48,171 nt of DNA from JBMNOU01 sp050943215 (lineage in GTDB: Bacteria; Bacillota; Clostridia; Christensenellales; SZUA-584), in assembly GCA_050943215.1 (NCBI GenBank), contig JBMNOU010000007.1, forward strand, positions 1-48,171, given 5' to 3'. The position numbers were made by a program, and so were the translations under genes. Positions 1-7,641 of the stretch are shown piece after piece (the first letter of the stretch is position 1; each line of letters begins with the position of its first letter). The notes beneath the pieces were generated by a model. The model had not been told where the DNA came from, did no database searches, and worked only from the letters and a program-made list of their open reading frames with translations.

Positions 1-123
1 ATCTTCAATTAACCCATCCTCAACCGCGACGACAAAATTCTTTGTCTGAGTACCCATGCTGCGGTCGATCGTCCCAAAGTCAACGCTCGGAGTAATCACG
101 ATCATATACGCTATATCTGCGTT
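1..123 (-). repeat. Copy 1 of duplicated C-terminal module sequence
   Basis: Bases 1-123 match 1812-1934 at all but about six positions. Both copies code in frame for the segment IAYMIVITPSVDFGTIDRS and its continuation. The beta-helix parts upstream are much less alike, so the module was duplicated or exchanged recently. Confidence 0.9.
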
Positions 124-1482
124 GGCGCTCACTTTTGTGGCTTGAGATTGAGCTGGCAGATCTCCGAGCAATATAATTCCGCTCGGCCCGAAAACAATAT
201 CCTCGTCGTTAATCACATCCAGCATCCCTTCCAGCCCACCGCCAACTTTGTATGCTGCAGATTCGCCATACACTTTGCTGGGATCTGCTCCCAGCTGTAA
301 AAGTGTGTCTTGCAGGTTGACATTGCTGAAATTGGCTGCAGCGCCTGATCCACAATAAAGCGCATTACCAAAGCCCTGACCTGTTCCCGTTGCGCCGCCA
401 CCGGAAATGACCGAATCCTCAATGCTGAGTGACGCACTGGTGTCTTTATACTCGATACCGCAGCCAATCCAGCTGTTGCCTCCGTCGCCACCTGTGATAT
501 CAGAAGCTATAATCGAAACATCTCCACTGGCATTATTCATTACAATTGCAGACCCGCCTATGCCATAGCTTTCGTCTGGATGAGGAGTCAGCGAATGACC
601 GCCTTCCACTGTGGAGTTTTCGATAGTGAACGTTCCTGCACCGACATTAATCGCTGAGCCTGCGTTATATATATCGCTGTTTCCGCCCTTCACATTAGAA
701 CCGCTGATATTGCAGGTAAACGTACTGTTTAAGCTGTCGATCGCCGCGCCTCCAGCAGCCTGGTTAACGCCGCCGTCCATATAAGCGGTATCATAGCCTC
801 TGATCAGGCCGTCGCCGCCCTCGATGGTGCTTCCGGTGATGTTTGCGGTTGCAGCACGTTGGAAAAAGTAAATTGCGTTTCCCGCTTTTCCATCATATGC
901 ATAATTTCCTTTTGCTACACTGGAATCCTTGATGTTGTTTCCGCCCATCAACTTGGCGTTGTTCACCGTCAGCGTGCCTGAAGACCAAAACCAGACCGCG
1001 TGCCCCGCCGCCCCTGTATTGATGGCGTCGCCGCAACTCACAACCGCGCCGTCTTGTACCGTTAGGCTTGCAGCTCCGGATACGCATATGGTAGAACTGG
1101 CCATCAAGTCGTTTGAACCGCTGTTGATTGTTTTACCGGACTGTACGGTGCCCGCGCCCTTAATTGTGATGCTACCTCCCGTAATCTCCAATACAGGATC
1201 GGCAGAGACATATTTTGAAGTATCGTTGCCGGTGACGTCCGGGGTCGATAGCATATGACCATTCAAGTCAAGCGTTAATGTCTTCCCCGACAGGACAAGC
1301 TTTCCACTATTCAGCTGGATGTCAGCTGCTAGCTTAATAATATCTCCGTCAGTTGCCGCATCTCTCGCATTTAGCAGCTCTGCCTCAGTACTGACTTCCG
1401 ATAGCCCGTCCGCTAGCGCTGCTGCAGGCATTAACGCCAGCGCCAATGCAACTACCAACGCAATTGCTAAAGTCTTTTTCAT
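1..1482 (-). CDS. Secreted beta-helix-like surface protein, C-terminus cut by window edge
   Basis: The frame is open from ATG at 1482 to base 1 (494 codons) with no stop, so the gene runs off the left edge. An AAGGAG site lies just upstream. The N-terminus (MKKTLAIALVVALALALMPA) is a signal peptide ending in an Ala-rich cleavage region. The body is rich in Gly, Asn, Ser and Thr with recurring short turns such as ITGGSITIKGAG and IEGGDGLIRG, typical of right-handed beta-helix surface proteins. The last ~40 visible residues nearly duplicate the C-terminal module of the neighbour at 1563-2846. It lies 80 bp downstream of that gene on the same strand and probably shares its transcript. No sortase motif can be judged because the end is missing. 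Binding partner unknown; an extracellular location is the firm inference. Confidence 0.8.
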   Translation of the reverse strand, partial: MKKTLAIALVVALALALMPAAALADGLSEVSTEAELLNARDAATDGDIIKLAADIQLNSGKLVLSGKTLTLDLNGHMLSTPDVTGNDTSKYVSADPVLEITGGSITIKGAGTVQSGKTINSGSNDLMASSTICVSGAASLTVQDGAVVSCGDAINTGAAGHAVWFWSSGTLTVNNAKLMGGNNIKDSSVAKGNYAYDGKAGNAIYFFQRAATANITGSTIEGGDGLIRGYDTAYMDGGVNQAAGGAAIDSLNSTFTCNISGSNVKGGNSDIYNAGSAINVGAGTFTIENSTVEGGHSLTPHPDESYGIGGSAIVMNNASGDVSIIASDITGGDGGNSWIGCGIEYKDTSASLSIEDSVISGGGATGTGQGFGNALYCGSGAAANFSNVNLQDTLLQLGADPSKVYGESAAYKVGGGLEGMLDVINDEDIVFGPSGIILLGDLPAQSQATKVSANADIAYMIVITPSVDFGTIDRSMGTQTKNFVVAVEDGLIED

Positions 1483-1517
1483 CTTTTTCTCCTTTTTATC
1501 ATATTTCTTTAGCTTAA

Positions 1518-1548
1518 TACCGTGCTGTCAAAAGTTTTCGGCACGGCA
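1518..1548 (-). terminator. Intergenic hairpin between the two secreted-protein genes
   Basis: ACCGTGC (1519-1525) pairs with GCACGG (1541-1546) around a 15-nt loop on the minus transcript. No run of T follows, so it is more likely an attenuator or RNA-stability hairpin than a full terminator. It sits between the stop at 1563 and the start at 1482. Confidence 0.4.
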
Positions 1549-1562
1549 TACTATAATACCTA

Positions 1563-2846
1563 TCAGCCCATCGAGTTGTAACTGACCTCAAACGTCATAT
1601 AGCCCTTATATGAGCCTGCCGCTTCAAGTTCAGACGGTTCGCAACTCACTGAACTTGTGATGGATTTCTCGCCGTCTGCCAAGTCCGCCTGCGCAAACGT
1701 GAACAGGCCACTCGGCTGCATCAACGTAAACGCAAGCGATTCACTGCCCGCGCCGTCTTTTTCCTTCATGCTCATATCCGTCGTTGTGTTTGTAACCGTA
1801 ATGGCCGCGTCATCTTCAATTAACCCATCCTCGACCGCGACGACAAAATTCTTTGTCTGAGTACCCATGCTGCGGTCGATCGTACCAAAGTCAACGCTCG
1901 GCGTGATCACGATCATATACGCTATATCCGCATTTGCAGCAACTTCGGAATTCAAAAAATCCTTGGTTTGAATCGTGCCCGTGCCGGTTACGTCGGCGAG
2001 CCAATCGGAATCAGCATTGATTGAATTATTTATCGTACCGTTATTTACTATGGTGCCATCGAGTTCAACCGTGCCGCTGTTATTCAGCGTACCGTCAACA
2101 TTCAGCGTACCGGCGACATACATAAACAATCCAGCCGGGATTGTCAACGTTGCGCCAATCTCTATAGTAGTTGTGCCGCTTCCTGAAACCCCGGGGGCAT
2201 CGAATCCGTCTCTGCTAATCATTGCATAATCGTTTCCGGCAGAAATTACTGGGTTGCCGTTGATTGACAGTACCCCGCTGCTGTCCAGTCCGGAACCGTT
2301 AGTTCCGGTAATTACAGGTGTGCCGGATATTTGCATCGATCCACAGTTTAGTATCGATCCGTCTCCTTCGCCGACAAAAATCCCGCCGTTAATGGTGGCC
2401 GTACCATATATAACATCCGAATTATAGTAATTGTATAATGCAGCGTAGGCTCCTTCAAAACGTCCGGCGTTGATCGTCACTTGACCATAAACTCCTACGG
2501 CATTTTCCACAGTAGCAACCACCTTGCCGCCGCCTGCCGAGTCATTTATGGTAAGTATGCCTGCACCGCTTACATAGACAACGGAATTGGTGGCATTTTG
2601 TCCTGTGCCCGTCAGGGTATGGCCGTTCAGATCCAGCGTAAATGTTCTGCCGAATCGCAGATAATTGTCTTCGATATCAATGTCAGCTGTGAGTTTGATA
2701 TCCGTAACACCCGAACCATCCTCTACGGCATTGAGTAAGTCGGTGGCGTTATCCACCTCCGTATCTCCCCCCACGGCAAGCGCTGCCATTGGTAGTAGTG
2801 CCATCACCATGATGGCCGCTAGAAAGGTTGTTAAAACTTTTCTCAT
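1563..2846 (-). CDS. Secreted beta-helix-like surface protein
   Basis: A 427-residue protein with ATG at 2846 behind a good AAGGAG site. Residues 1-25 form a signal peptide (KVLTTFLAAIMVMALLPMAA). Residues ~40-290 are a Gly/Asn-rich array of short beta turns (INGGIFVGEG, LSINGNPVIS, LNVDGTLNNS, VELDGTIVNN) consistent with a right-handed beta-helix or carbohydrate-binding fold. The last ~120 residues form a separate beta-sandwich-like module beginning IAYMIVITPSVDFG and ending YKGYMTFEVSY. There is no LPxTG motif or C-terminal membrane span, so it is either released or held by another protein; the membrane-anchored protein encoded just upstream (2911-3486) is the obvious candidate. No enzyme active site is recognisable. 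Confidence 0.8.
   Translation of the reverse strand: MRKVLTTFLAAIMVMALLPMAALAVGGDTEVDNATDLLNAVEDGSGVTDIKLTADIDIEDNYLRFGRTFTLDLNGHTLTGTGQNATNSVVYVSGAGILTINDSAGGGKVVATVENAVGVYGQVTINAGRFEGAYAALYNYYNSDVIYGTATINGGIFVGEGDGSILNCGSMQISGTPVITGTNGSGLDSSGVLSINGNPVISAGNDYAMISRDGFDAPGVSGSGTTTIEIGATLTIPAGLFMYVAGTLNVDGTLNNSGTVELDGTIVNNGTINNSINADSDWLADVTGTGTIQTKDFLNSEVAANADIAYMIVITPSVDFGTIDRSMGTQTKNFVVAVEDGLIEDDAAITVTNTTTDMSMKEKDGAGSESLAFTLMQPSGLFTFAQADLADGEKSITSSVSCEPSELEAAGSYKGYMTFEVSYNSMG
1812..1934 (-). repeat. Copy 2 of duplicated C-terminal module sequence
   Basis: Near-identical to bases 1-123 with about six differences, same orientation, inside the C-terminal coding part of the 1563-2846 gene. The distance between copies is 1,811 bp. 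Confidence 0.9.
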
Positions 2847-2910
2847 AATGATTTCTCCTTATTAGATATTTATCTATTCCATTCCGCTAAATCGGCGGGG
2901 GTATATATAT

Positions 2911-3486
2911 TTACTTCGCAATCAAATCCAGGTTTATCACGGCACCGTTAAGCCTTGTCAGTGTCGTCATATCGTAAGGATCGTATTGTAACTGCCCGCT
3001 GTAGGTCCCGGCTTCGAGCGCACGGGATAACGTAATATTATAAAGTCCCTTGCCTGGCTCAATCATATTAGACTCATACAGCGTCTCTCCCGTGTCAAGA
3101 AGCACGAGGCGAATCACAAAATAACAATTGTTTTTTTCTGGGTTTTGAAGATTGACTGATACCTCTGTGGTATCAGCTTCGATAGCAATGCTCTTGTATC
3201 CGGGAATACGTATGCCGTCCGCGGGGATACCGCTTGTCTCAGAAGTCTTTACACCCTCCCAGTCCACCGCTCCTGATTCGAGAACGGGGGAAATTGGTGT
3301 GGGCATAGCGTCAACTTCAGCAGCTCCATTCCCCAGACATATGACCAACACGATTCCACCTGCTATGACAGCCAAACCAATCACAATTGCAAGGATGCGC
3401 AGGATCAATAACTTATTCTTTCTCGTTTGGGGAAGTATTTTTTCCATATTTAGAGTTTTTAATTTTTGGAAAATATTTTTATTCAT
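2911..3486 (-). CDS. Membrane-anchored extracellular beta-domain protein (cassette B anchor)
   Basis: A protein of about 191 residues. The ATG at 3486 (MNKNIFQ) has an AAAGGA site nine bases upstream. An in-frame ATG at 3507 overlaps the preceding stop as ATGA but has a poorer site. A basic N-terminus is followed by one strongly hydrophobic span (ILAIVIGLAVIAGGIVLVIC), then a ~130-residue extracellular domain. The domain contains a NPEKNN segment, a ETLYESNMIEPGKGLYNI stretch and an AGTYSGQLQYDPYDMTT stretch near the end. The same pattern (NPSSNN, then PGEYDG and YYDIET) occurs in the 6991-7560 protein, so the two are likely homologous. It lies 64 bp upstream of a secreted surface-protein gene on the same strand. 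A scaffold or retention role for those secreted proteins is inference. Confidence 0.75.
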   Translation of the reverse strand: MNKNIFQKLKTLNMEKILPQTRKNKLLILRILAIVIGLAVIAGGIVLVICLGNGAAEVDAMPTPISPVLESGAVDWEGVKTSETSGIPADGIRIPGYKSIAIEADTTEVSVNLQNPEKNNCYFVIRLVLLDTGETLYESNMIEPGKGLYNITLSRALEAGTYSGQLQYDPYDMTTLTRLNGAVINLDLIAK

Positions 3487-3503
3487 AGCATATCCTTTAA
3501 ATC

Positions 3504-3833
3504 TCATAGTTTCAGTGATTTATATTTTTCAAGCACGCATTTTAAACGGTTAGAATCGTTTTGAAATTCCGATTGGCTACACCATGACAATATGAACTCT
3601 TTCGCTTCTTTTACTGTCTTAAACCGTTTATCTACGTGGTATATATAAGCCACAGCTTCGTCCCACGCCGTTACTGGATATCTGTTTTCGGGAATGTTTC
3701 GTATTGCGCCTGGCAATTGCCACCGGCTGCACGGCAAATCGGACATATACATACAACCTGTCTTGAATGTCAGATACTCAAGTAAATCGTCAAAATGTTC
3801 CTCATACACTTTAATGTCAGCTCCTTTGGACAA
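3504..3833 (-). CDS. Small hypothetical protein ahead of cassette B
   Basis: About 100-109 residues, ending four bases inside the next reading frame, so it is probably translated together with 2911-3486. There is no in-frame ATG. The candidate starts are TTG at 3833 and a GTG at 3809 that sits behind AAAGGAG, and the latter looks better placed. The protein is soluble, acidic and rich in Tyr/Trp (WQLPGAIRNIP, AVAYIYHVDKRFKTVKEA), with three Cys and a basic C-terminus. No signal peptide or membrane span is visible and I do not recognise a family. It could regulate or chaperone the downstream surface proteins, but nothing in the sequence shows this. Confidence 0.55.
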   Translation of the reverse strand: MSKGADIKVYEEHFDDLLEYLTFKTGCMYMSDLPCSRWQLPGAIRNIPENRYPVTAWDEAVAYIYHVDKRFKTVKEAKEFILSWCSQSEFQNDSNRLKCVLEKYKSLKL

Positions 3834-3951
3834 TAACGGCCTTATTGGATTCTCCTTTCAATATACGTGTTGTATACTCTGGCTGATCCGTGGGCTCATG
3901 CTTATTTAAGCTTTAATAATTCACCTCTTGCGTATCTTCAAGGTCGGTAAA

Positions 3952-4015
3952 CGCGCGTAACGTCCCCGACCCCTTTATTTTTTACATCTCCCCTTATCCA
4001 GTTACGTTACGCGCG
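3952..4015. repeat. Perfect 12-bp GC-rich inverted repeat in AT-rich intergenic DNA
   Basis: CGCGCGTAACGT (3952-3963) and ACGTTACGCGCG (4004-4015) are perfect reverse complements separated by 40 bp. They lie in the gene-free stretch 3834-4103, upstream of cassette B. The loop is too long for a simple terminator and no T-run follows, so a protein-binding or recombination site is more likely. Confidence 0.6.
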
Positions 4016-4103
4016 CAGTACGACCAAATCGAACCTGATTTCTGTTTTATGTGTTTGTTGAATCATGTTTGTCGTTTTTTTGATCTTTATGCTATTGTCA
4101 TAG

Positions 4104-4655
4104 TTACATTACCTGCTGTATGCACGAATCTCTATTTATCACCTCGACATATGCAGGAAAAATCCGCCCGTTTTCGATATAATAGCTGTTGAATTCCAGC
4201 AGCAACTTTATAAGCATATATTCCTGTTCAATACTGGTATCTTCTCTTTCGTACCGGTTTTGAAGCTCAGCGATAAGCGGTGGCCCATCAGCTAATTTTC
4301 GAATAAGTACCTGGCTTTTATCTTTAATGATCATTTCGGTTTGCCAATGTCGCATCAAATCAATGCGAATGATAAAATGAATAGTATCTAGGGTCATCCC
4401 TGTGCAAATAATACGTTCAATACCGTCGGCATTAAACTTCATGCAATGCGAAACTAGATCTGTTTTATACATTTCGATGCTACGCCGCGCTCGAAGCATT
4501 CCCAAGGATGATATGCTGTCCATTCTTTCGACTAAATAGTTTAGATTGTAAACGAAGTTTTCCTCGAATGGCAAAGCTACTCCGAATAAACTTTCTGAAG
4601 AACCATATGCTTTAGTTGAATTCTGTTTTAAAAAAACTCCGGATTTTTTTTGCAT
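4104..4655 (-). CDS. Hypothetical soluble protein downstream of the integrase
   Basis: 183 codons from ATG at 4655, with only a weak purine-rich stretch upstream. The product is soluble and mixed alpha/beta in composition (IIRIDLMRHWQTEMIIKD, EYMLIKLLLEFNSYYIE), with no signal peptide, membrane span or metal cluster. I do not recognise a family. It is AT-rich like the integrase gene, from which it is separated by the left 26-bp inverted hairpin repeat at 4702-4727. An excisionase is unlikely at this length. The long open frame and ordinary residue usage support a real gene, but the weak ribosome site leaves doubt. Confidence 0.5.
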   Translation of the reverse strand: MQKKSGVFLKQNSTKAYGSSESLFGVALPFEENFVYNLNYLVERMDSISSLGMLRARRSIEMYKTDLVSHCMKFNADGIERIICTGMTLDTIHFIIRIDLMRHWQTEMIIKDKSQVLIRKLADGPPLIAELQNRYEREDTSIEQEYMLIKLLLEFNSYYIENGRIFPAYVEVINRDSCIQQVM

Positions 4656-4701
4656 GTATACTTAAACCCCATTCCGTGCATAATATAAAAATATGGACGG
4701 C

Positions 4702-4727
4702 GTCACAGTTAAACCGAAACTGCGACA
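4702..4727 (-). repeat. Left inverted hairpin repeat flanking the integrase gene
   Basis: The minus strand here matches the plus strand at 6069-6094 at 24 of 26 positions. Within the copy, GTCGCAG can pair with CTGTGAC (one wobble), and an A/T-rich stretch follows outward. It could double as the integrase terminator. Confidence 0.75.
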
Positions 4728-4763
4728 CTGCCCATACTTATTTTCCTTGAAACAGTTTTCAAT

Positions 4764-5876
4764 CTATTGACGGCACGGATTGACAGCCTGTACAGGTGAA
4801 GGTTCAGACAAATTTGACATCTTACTAGTATGAAATATATTCATTTTAGAGATTGCAAGCCTCTTTTGTTCAAGAAGTGAATGGGCATATGTATTGAGGG
4901 TGGCGGTTATACCGGAATGCCCTAAAATCTCACTCACTGTTTTTATGTCAATGCCAATCTCCAGTGCGCGGGTAGCAAAGGTATGGCGTATTGCATGAAA
5001 TTTACGATGGCTTACCCCTGCGCTGGACAATAATCTTTCATAATATCTCTGGATGGTTCTTGGATCGACAGGAATAGAAGAATTTGATAGCATATAGTCA
5101 TCCAAACTTTTTACTTGTAATAACCTGTCATGGAGTATATTGTATAAGAAATCCGGAAGCGGTATTTTACGTACGGAGCTCTTGCTTTTAGGTGGGCAAA
5201 GACTTAACTTAGTTTTAGGCCCCTCCGCTTCAAAGTTTTTGGTGCGAATTAGTGTCTTGCAAATAGTCAAGGTTTTTGATTCAAAATCAATATTGTTCCA
5301 ACTTAAAGCACACAACTCACCAAGACGAATACCTGTATAAAAGCAGATTAACAGGCCAATATCCTTGTTCCCCTTGTTCATAAGGAGCATGTTTTCAATC
5401 CTTCTTTGTTCATACACGCTGAATATTTCGACTGGTTTTACAGTCTGGATCACTCTAGGGAACCTCAAGGCATTTATTATATTAGCTGCGTTTTCATTAT
5501 CGTCTAATATTTCTTTCAAAGCTGTTTTGAATATTTGCAATATTTTTTTTCTGTATGACTGGGATATGGAAATATTGTTACATATAAACAGAATAAATTC
5601 CTTTACATGTGATTCAGTTATCATTTCCACTTTATATTTTCGAAAATACGGTAAAATATATTTCTGCATGCTATAATAATAATTTTCATAGGTTGAAGCT
5701 TTAACACAACCCTGACAATTTTTTAACCAATTCTCCAATATTTCATAAAAAAAACTTTTTTTGAATCCTAGAAAGCTTGTTAGAAATATTTTCATTTCAT
5801 TGTTTCTTCTATCGTATTTAAACCTCCCGTTTCTTCCGTCTTTTCGTCTATTATTGTTCTCGCCTCTCTTACTCAT
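4764..5876 (-). CDS. Tyrosine recombinase / integrase
   Basis: 370 residues, normal length for a phage- or ICE-type integrase. A basic Asn/Arg-rich tail (1-27) is followed by a SAM-like core-binding domain (~42-135) and a catalytic domain (~150-345). The catalytic set is visible: Arg184 in TGIRLGEL, a Lys near 230 (PPKSKSSVRKIPL), His294 and Arg297 in HAIRHTFATR, His320 in LGHSG and nucleophile Tyr330 in TLNTYAHS. All are present, so the enzyme looks active. The gene stands alone between two 26-bp inverted repeats (4702-4727 and 6069-6094), with surface-protein cassettes on both sides. It could be the ICE integrase, a small mobile unit, or a DNA invertase acting on those repeats. AT-rich compared with the conjugation genes. 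Confidence 0.92.
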   Translation of the reverse strand: MSKRGENNNRRKDGRNGRFKYDRRNNEMKIFLTSFLGFKKSFFYEILENWLKNCQGCVKASTYENYYYSMQKYILPYFRKYKVEMITESHVKEFILFICNNISISQSYRKKILQIFKTALKEILDDNENAANIINALRFPRVIQTVKPVEIFSVYEQRRIENMLLMNKGNKDIGLLICFYTGIRLGELCALSWNNIDFESKTLTICKTLIRTKNFEAEGPKTKLSLCPPKSKSSVRKIPLPDFLYNILHDRLLQVKSLDDYMLSNSSIPVDPRTIQRYYERLLSSAGVSHRKFHAIRHTFATRALEIGIDIKTVSEILGHSGITATLNTYAHSLLEQKRLAISKMNIFHTSKMSNLSEPSPVQAVNPCRQ

Positions 5877-6346
5877 GCTTAAATCCCTCCTCTGACGATT
5901 TGGACGGCGGTCTTCGAAATTTGATTTATTAGGTATTCTGCGACAGATAGTATCTTTCTTTAGGAAGGATTTGTATCATCTATAACCCGTAAAAATTTAT
6001 TTATCCTATTGCATTCCTTTCTTTAATGCATTAAAATATAGAAAATAAATAATTATGGATTAAATTAATGTCGCAGTTTCGGTTTCACTGCGACATTTTG
6101 TATTTTTCTTTTTTAAACCTTCTTTGGTTTGTTAATATATCGTCAGAAAACCTCATGCCGGGTACTAGTCTAACAACATAACGATCTTTTATCAAGGATA
6201 TATTAACACCTATAACCATATATTACCTTAAAGCAATAAAAACATTAGAATTAAACTGAAAGTTTATAAGGCTGATATTTATGGCCGGAAGAAAGTCATC
6301 CGGCAAATCTCCCGGCCATGCTTTACTTATATTTGTACTCGACTGG
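5877..6346. other. AT-rich gene-free stretch upstream of the integrase
   Basis: No convincing gene. It contains the right inverted hairpin repeat (6069-6094). Near its right end are two nested GC-rich hairpins, ATGGCCGG (6281-6288) pairing with CCGGCCAT (6313-6320) and an inner CCGG/CCGG pair, which follow the stop of the 6347-6949 gene and may end its transcript. The integrase promoter should lie here, but I cannot place it with confidence. Confidence 0.5.
6069..6094 (+). repeat. Right inverted hairpin repeat flanking the integrase gene
   Basis: Inverted copy of 4702-4727 (24 of 26 positions). A perfect 7-bp stem, GTCGCAG (6070-6076 region) with CTGCGAC, is followed outward by a T-rich run. 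The hairpin plus T-run faces away from the integrase, mirroring the left copy. Confidence 0.8.
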
Positions 6347-6949
6347 CTATACCAGATTGAACATAAAGAATAAACTGTGCTTTGCAGTATATGCCTGATC
6401 AAACGCCAGACCGTGACAGGCAACAAGCGAAAGGACGCCCATACAACCATGATTTAATGTTCCAAACTCAACCATTGTCATATCAAAAGCATAGTATGTG
6501 TTTTCATCATAGCCTTGATTCCATTCCATAGTGGTTGGAATTCTTAGGCCAAGCGCAATAAACTCTTTCGAGTCTGCTAGGCTAAGATTTGGCCAGTCCC
6601 TGTCATTCGGCATCACATCTGTAAATTGCAGCGTTCCGCCCGGAGTGGAGAATATAGACTAAACCGTTACTCTAATGGGAGCGAGCGTGTTGTTTACCAG
6701 CGTGATTTCCGGTGCAATGATTCCATACTGGTCTCCGGTATTCGGATCAATAGAGTATATAATTGTTGCAGGATGAGTTACCGAAACAGTCAATACAGAT
6801 ATCGAACCTTCAATCGGTATTGGTACTGACGCATCTCCTTCACCTGTTGTAGTCGTCGTATCAGCCGCAAGAGCCGTAACGGATGTTGCCGCCACGAGCA
6901 GCGCCACGATCACTATCATAATAAAGACTTTCTTAAGTTTCAGTTTCAT
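6347..6949 (-). pseudogene. Secreted beta-sandwich surface protein interrupted by in-frame amber codon (cassette A)
   Basis: ATG at 6949 follows GGAGGTATTTCA. The frame encodes a signal peptide (VFIMIVIVALLVAATSVTALA) and a beta-rich domain, then meets TAG at 6659-6661. The same frame continues past it with no further stop for 103 codons (SIFSTPGGTLQFTDV ... YTAKHSLFFMFNLV) to TAG at 6347-6349. The residues on both sides read as one domain (TLAPIRVTV then SIFSTPGG), and a single C-to-T change in a CAG codon would explain the break. Full length would be 200 residues. It lies 41 bp downstream of the anchor gene 6991-7560 and parallels the anchor-plus-secreted pair at 2911/1563. It is either a nonsense-mutated gene or a product made by read-through; the former is simpler. 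Confidence 0.75.
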
Positions 6950-6990
6950 TGAAATACCTCCATAAAATATATTTTTGTTAAGCCGGATGA

Positions 6991-7560
6991 CTATCTTACC
7001 GTAATATGAATTGAATAACCCGCCCTGCTTATGAACTCCTGTGTCTCTATGTCGTAGTAGTTGATATAAGCAATACCGTCATATTCGCCGGGCTGGATAT
7101 ACTGCAAAAGTTCAATCTTTTCGATGTGCTGATTCGGGTAAATAGGGGCTGATTTGGCTATCAGTTGATCTTCAAAATAGACCTCAGCCTGCTGGATGAT
7201 ATTGTTCGATGACGGGTTCTCAACGATCCAGTCTCCGATTGTCCCTGAATTTCCGGAAGGGAATGTGATATTCGAGCTTAGCTTGTCCGTAACGACAAGC
7301 TGCTGCTTTTCCAGATCATCGAGAATCTCTTCCCTTGATTTTAGGCTTGCAGCTCCGTCTATGGCGTCCCCGCTCTGATCCAAACTGGATGTCGGAGTAT
7401 TTAAGCTTCCGATTGTCGGATCAGGACACAGGGTATTAACATAAGCCAGAAGCAGGATAAGAATTAATAGGAACATAAAAATTATGATCAGTATTTTCTT
7501 CGTTCTCTTTTTCTTCTCATCAGCGTTTTGCTTATCCTTGGACAATAGATTTGTTTTCAT
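6991..7560 (-). CDS. Membrane-anchored extracellular beta-domain protein (cassette A anchor)
   Basis: About 189 residues from ATG at 7560 (MKTNLLSK), which has a strong AGGAGG site; in-frame codons further upstream lack one. A very basic cytoplasmic tail (KDKQNADEKKKRTKK) precedes one membrane span (ILIIIFMFLLILILLLAYV). A linker with a charged stretch (KSREEILDDLEKQQ) leads to a C-terminal beta domain (ENPSSNNII, IYPNQHIEKIELL, IQPGEYDGIAYINYYDIET). It resembles 2911-3486 in order of parts and in the NN, PG-x-Y-x-G and YD-x-x-T positions. It sits between the NlpC/P60 gene and the secreted partner at 6347-6949. The likely orientation is N-in, C-out. Its function is not established. Confidence 0.78.
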   Translation of the reverse strand: MKTNLLSKDKQNADEKKKRTKKILIIIFMFLLILILLLAYVNTLCPDPTIGSLNTPTSSLDQSGDAIDGAASLKSREEILDDLEKQQLVVTDKLSSNITFPSGNSGTIGDWIVENPSSNNIIQQAEVYFEDQLIAKSAPIYPNQHIEKIELLQYIQPGEYDGIAYINYYDIETQEFISRAGYSIHITVR

Positions 7561-7641
7561 AAAACTCCTCCTGAAATTCGATAAAATAAAAAGCCTTTCG
7601 GCCATACGGTGCTATGCACCCAATTTGTATAACTATATAAA

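Noticed and set aside
6223..6450. Minus-strand frame of 75 codons overlapping the end of the cassette A gene
   Set aside because: It overlaps the better-supported frame, has no ribosome site and no recognisable features.
6347..6661. General TAG recoding (for example pyrrolysine) to explain the amber codon
   Set aside because: Several other genes in the window terminate at TAG in the expected place, and only one internal TAG is seen.
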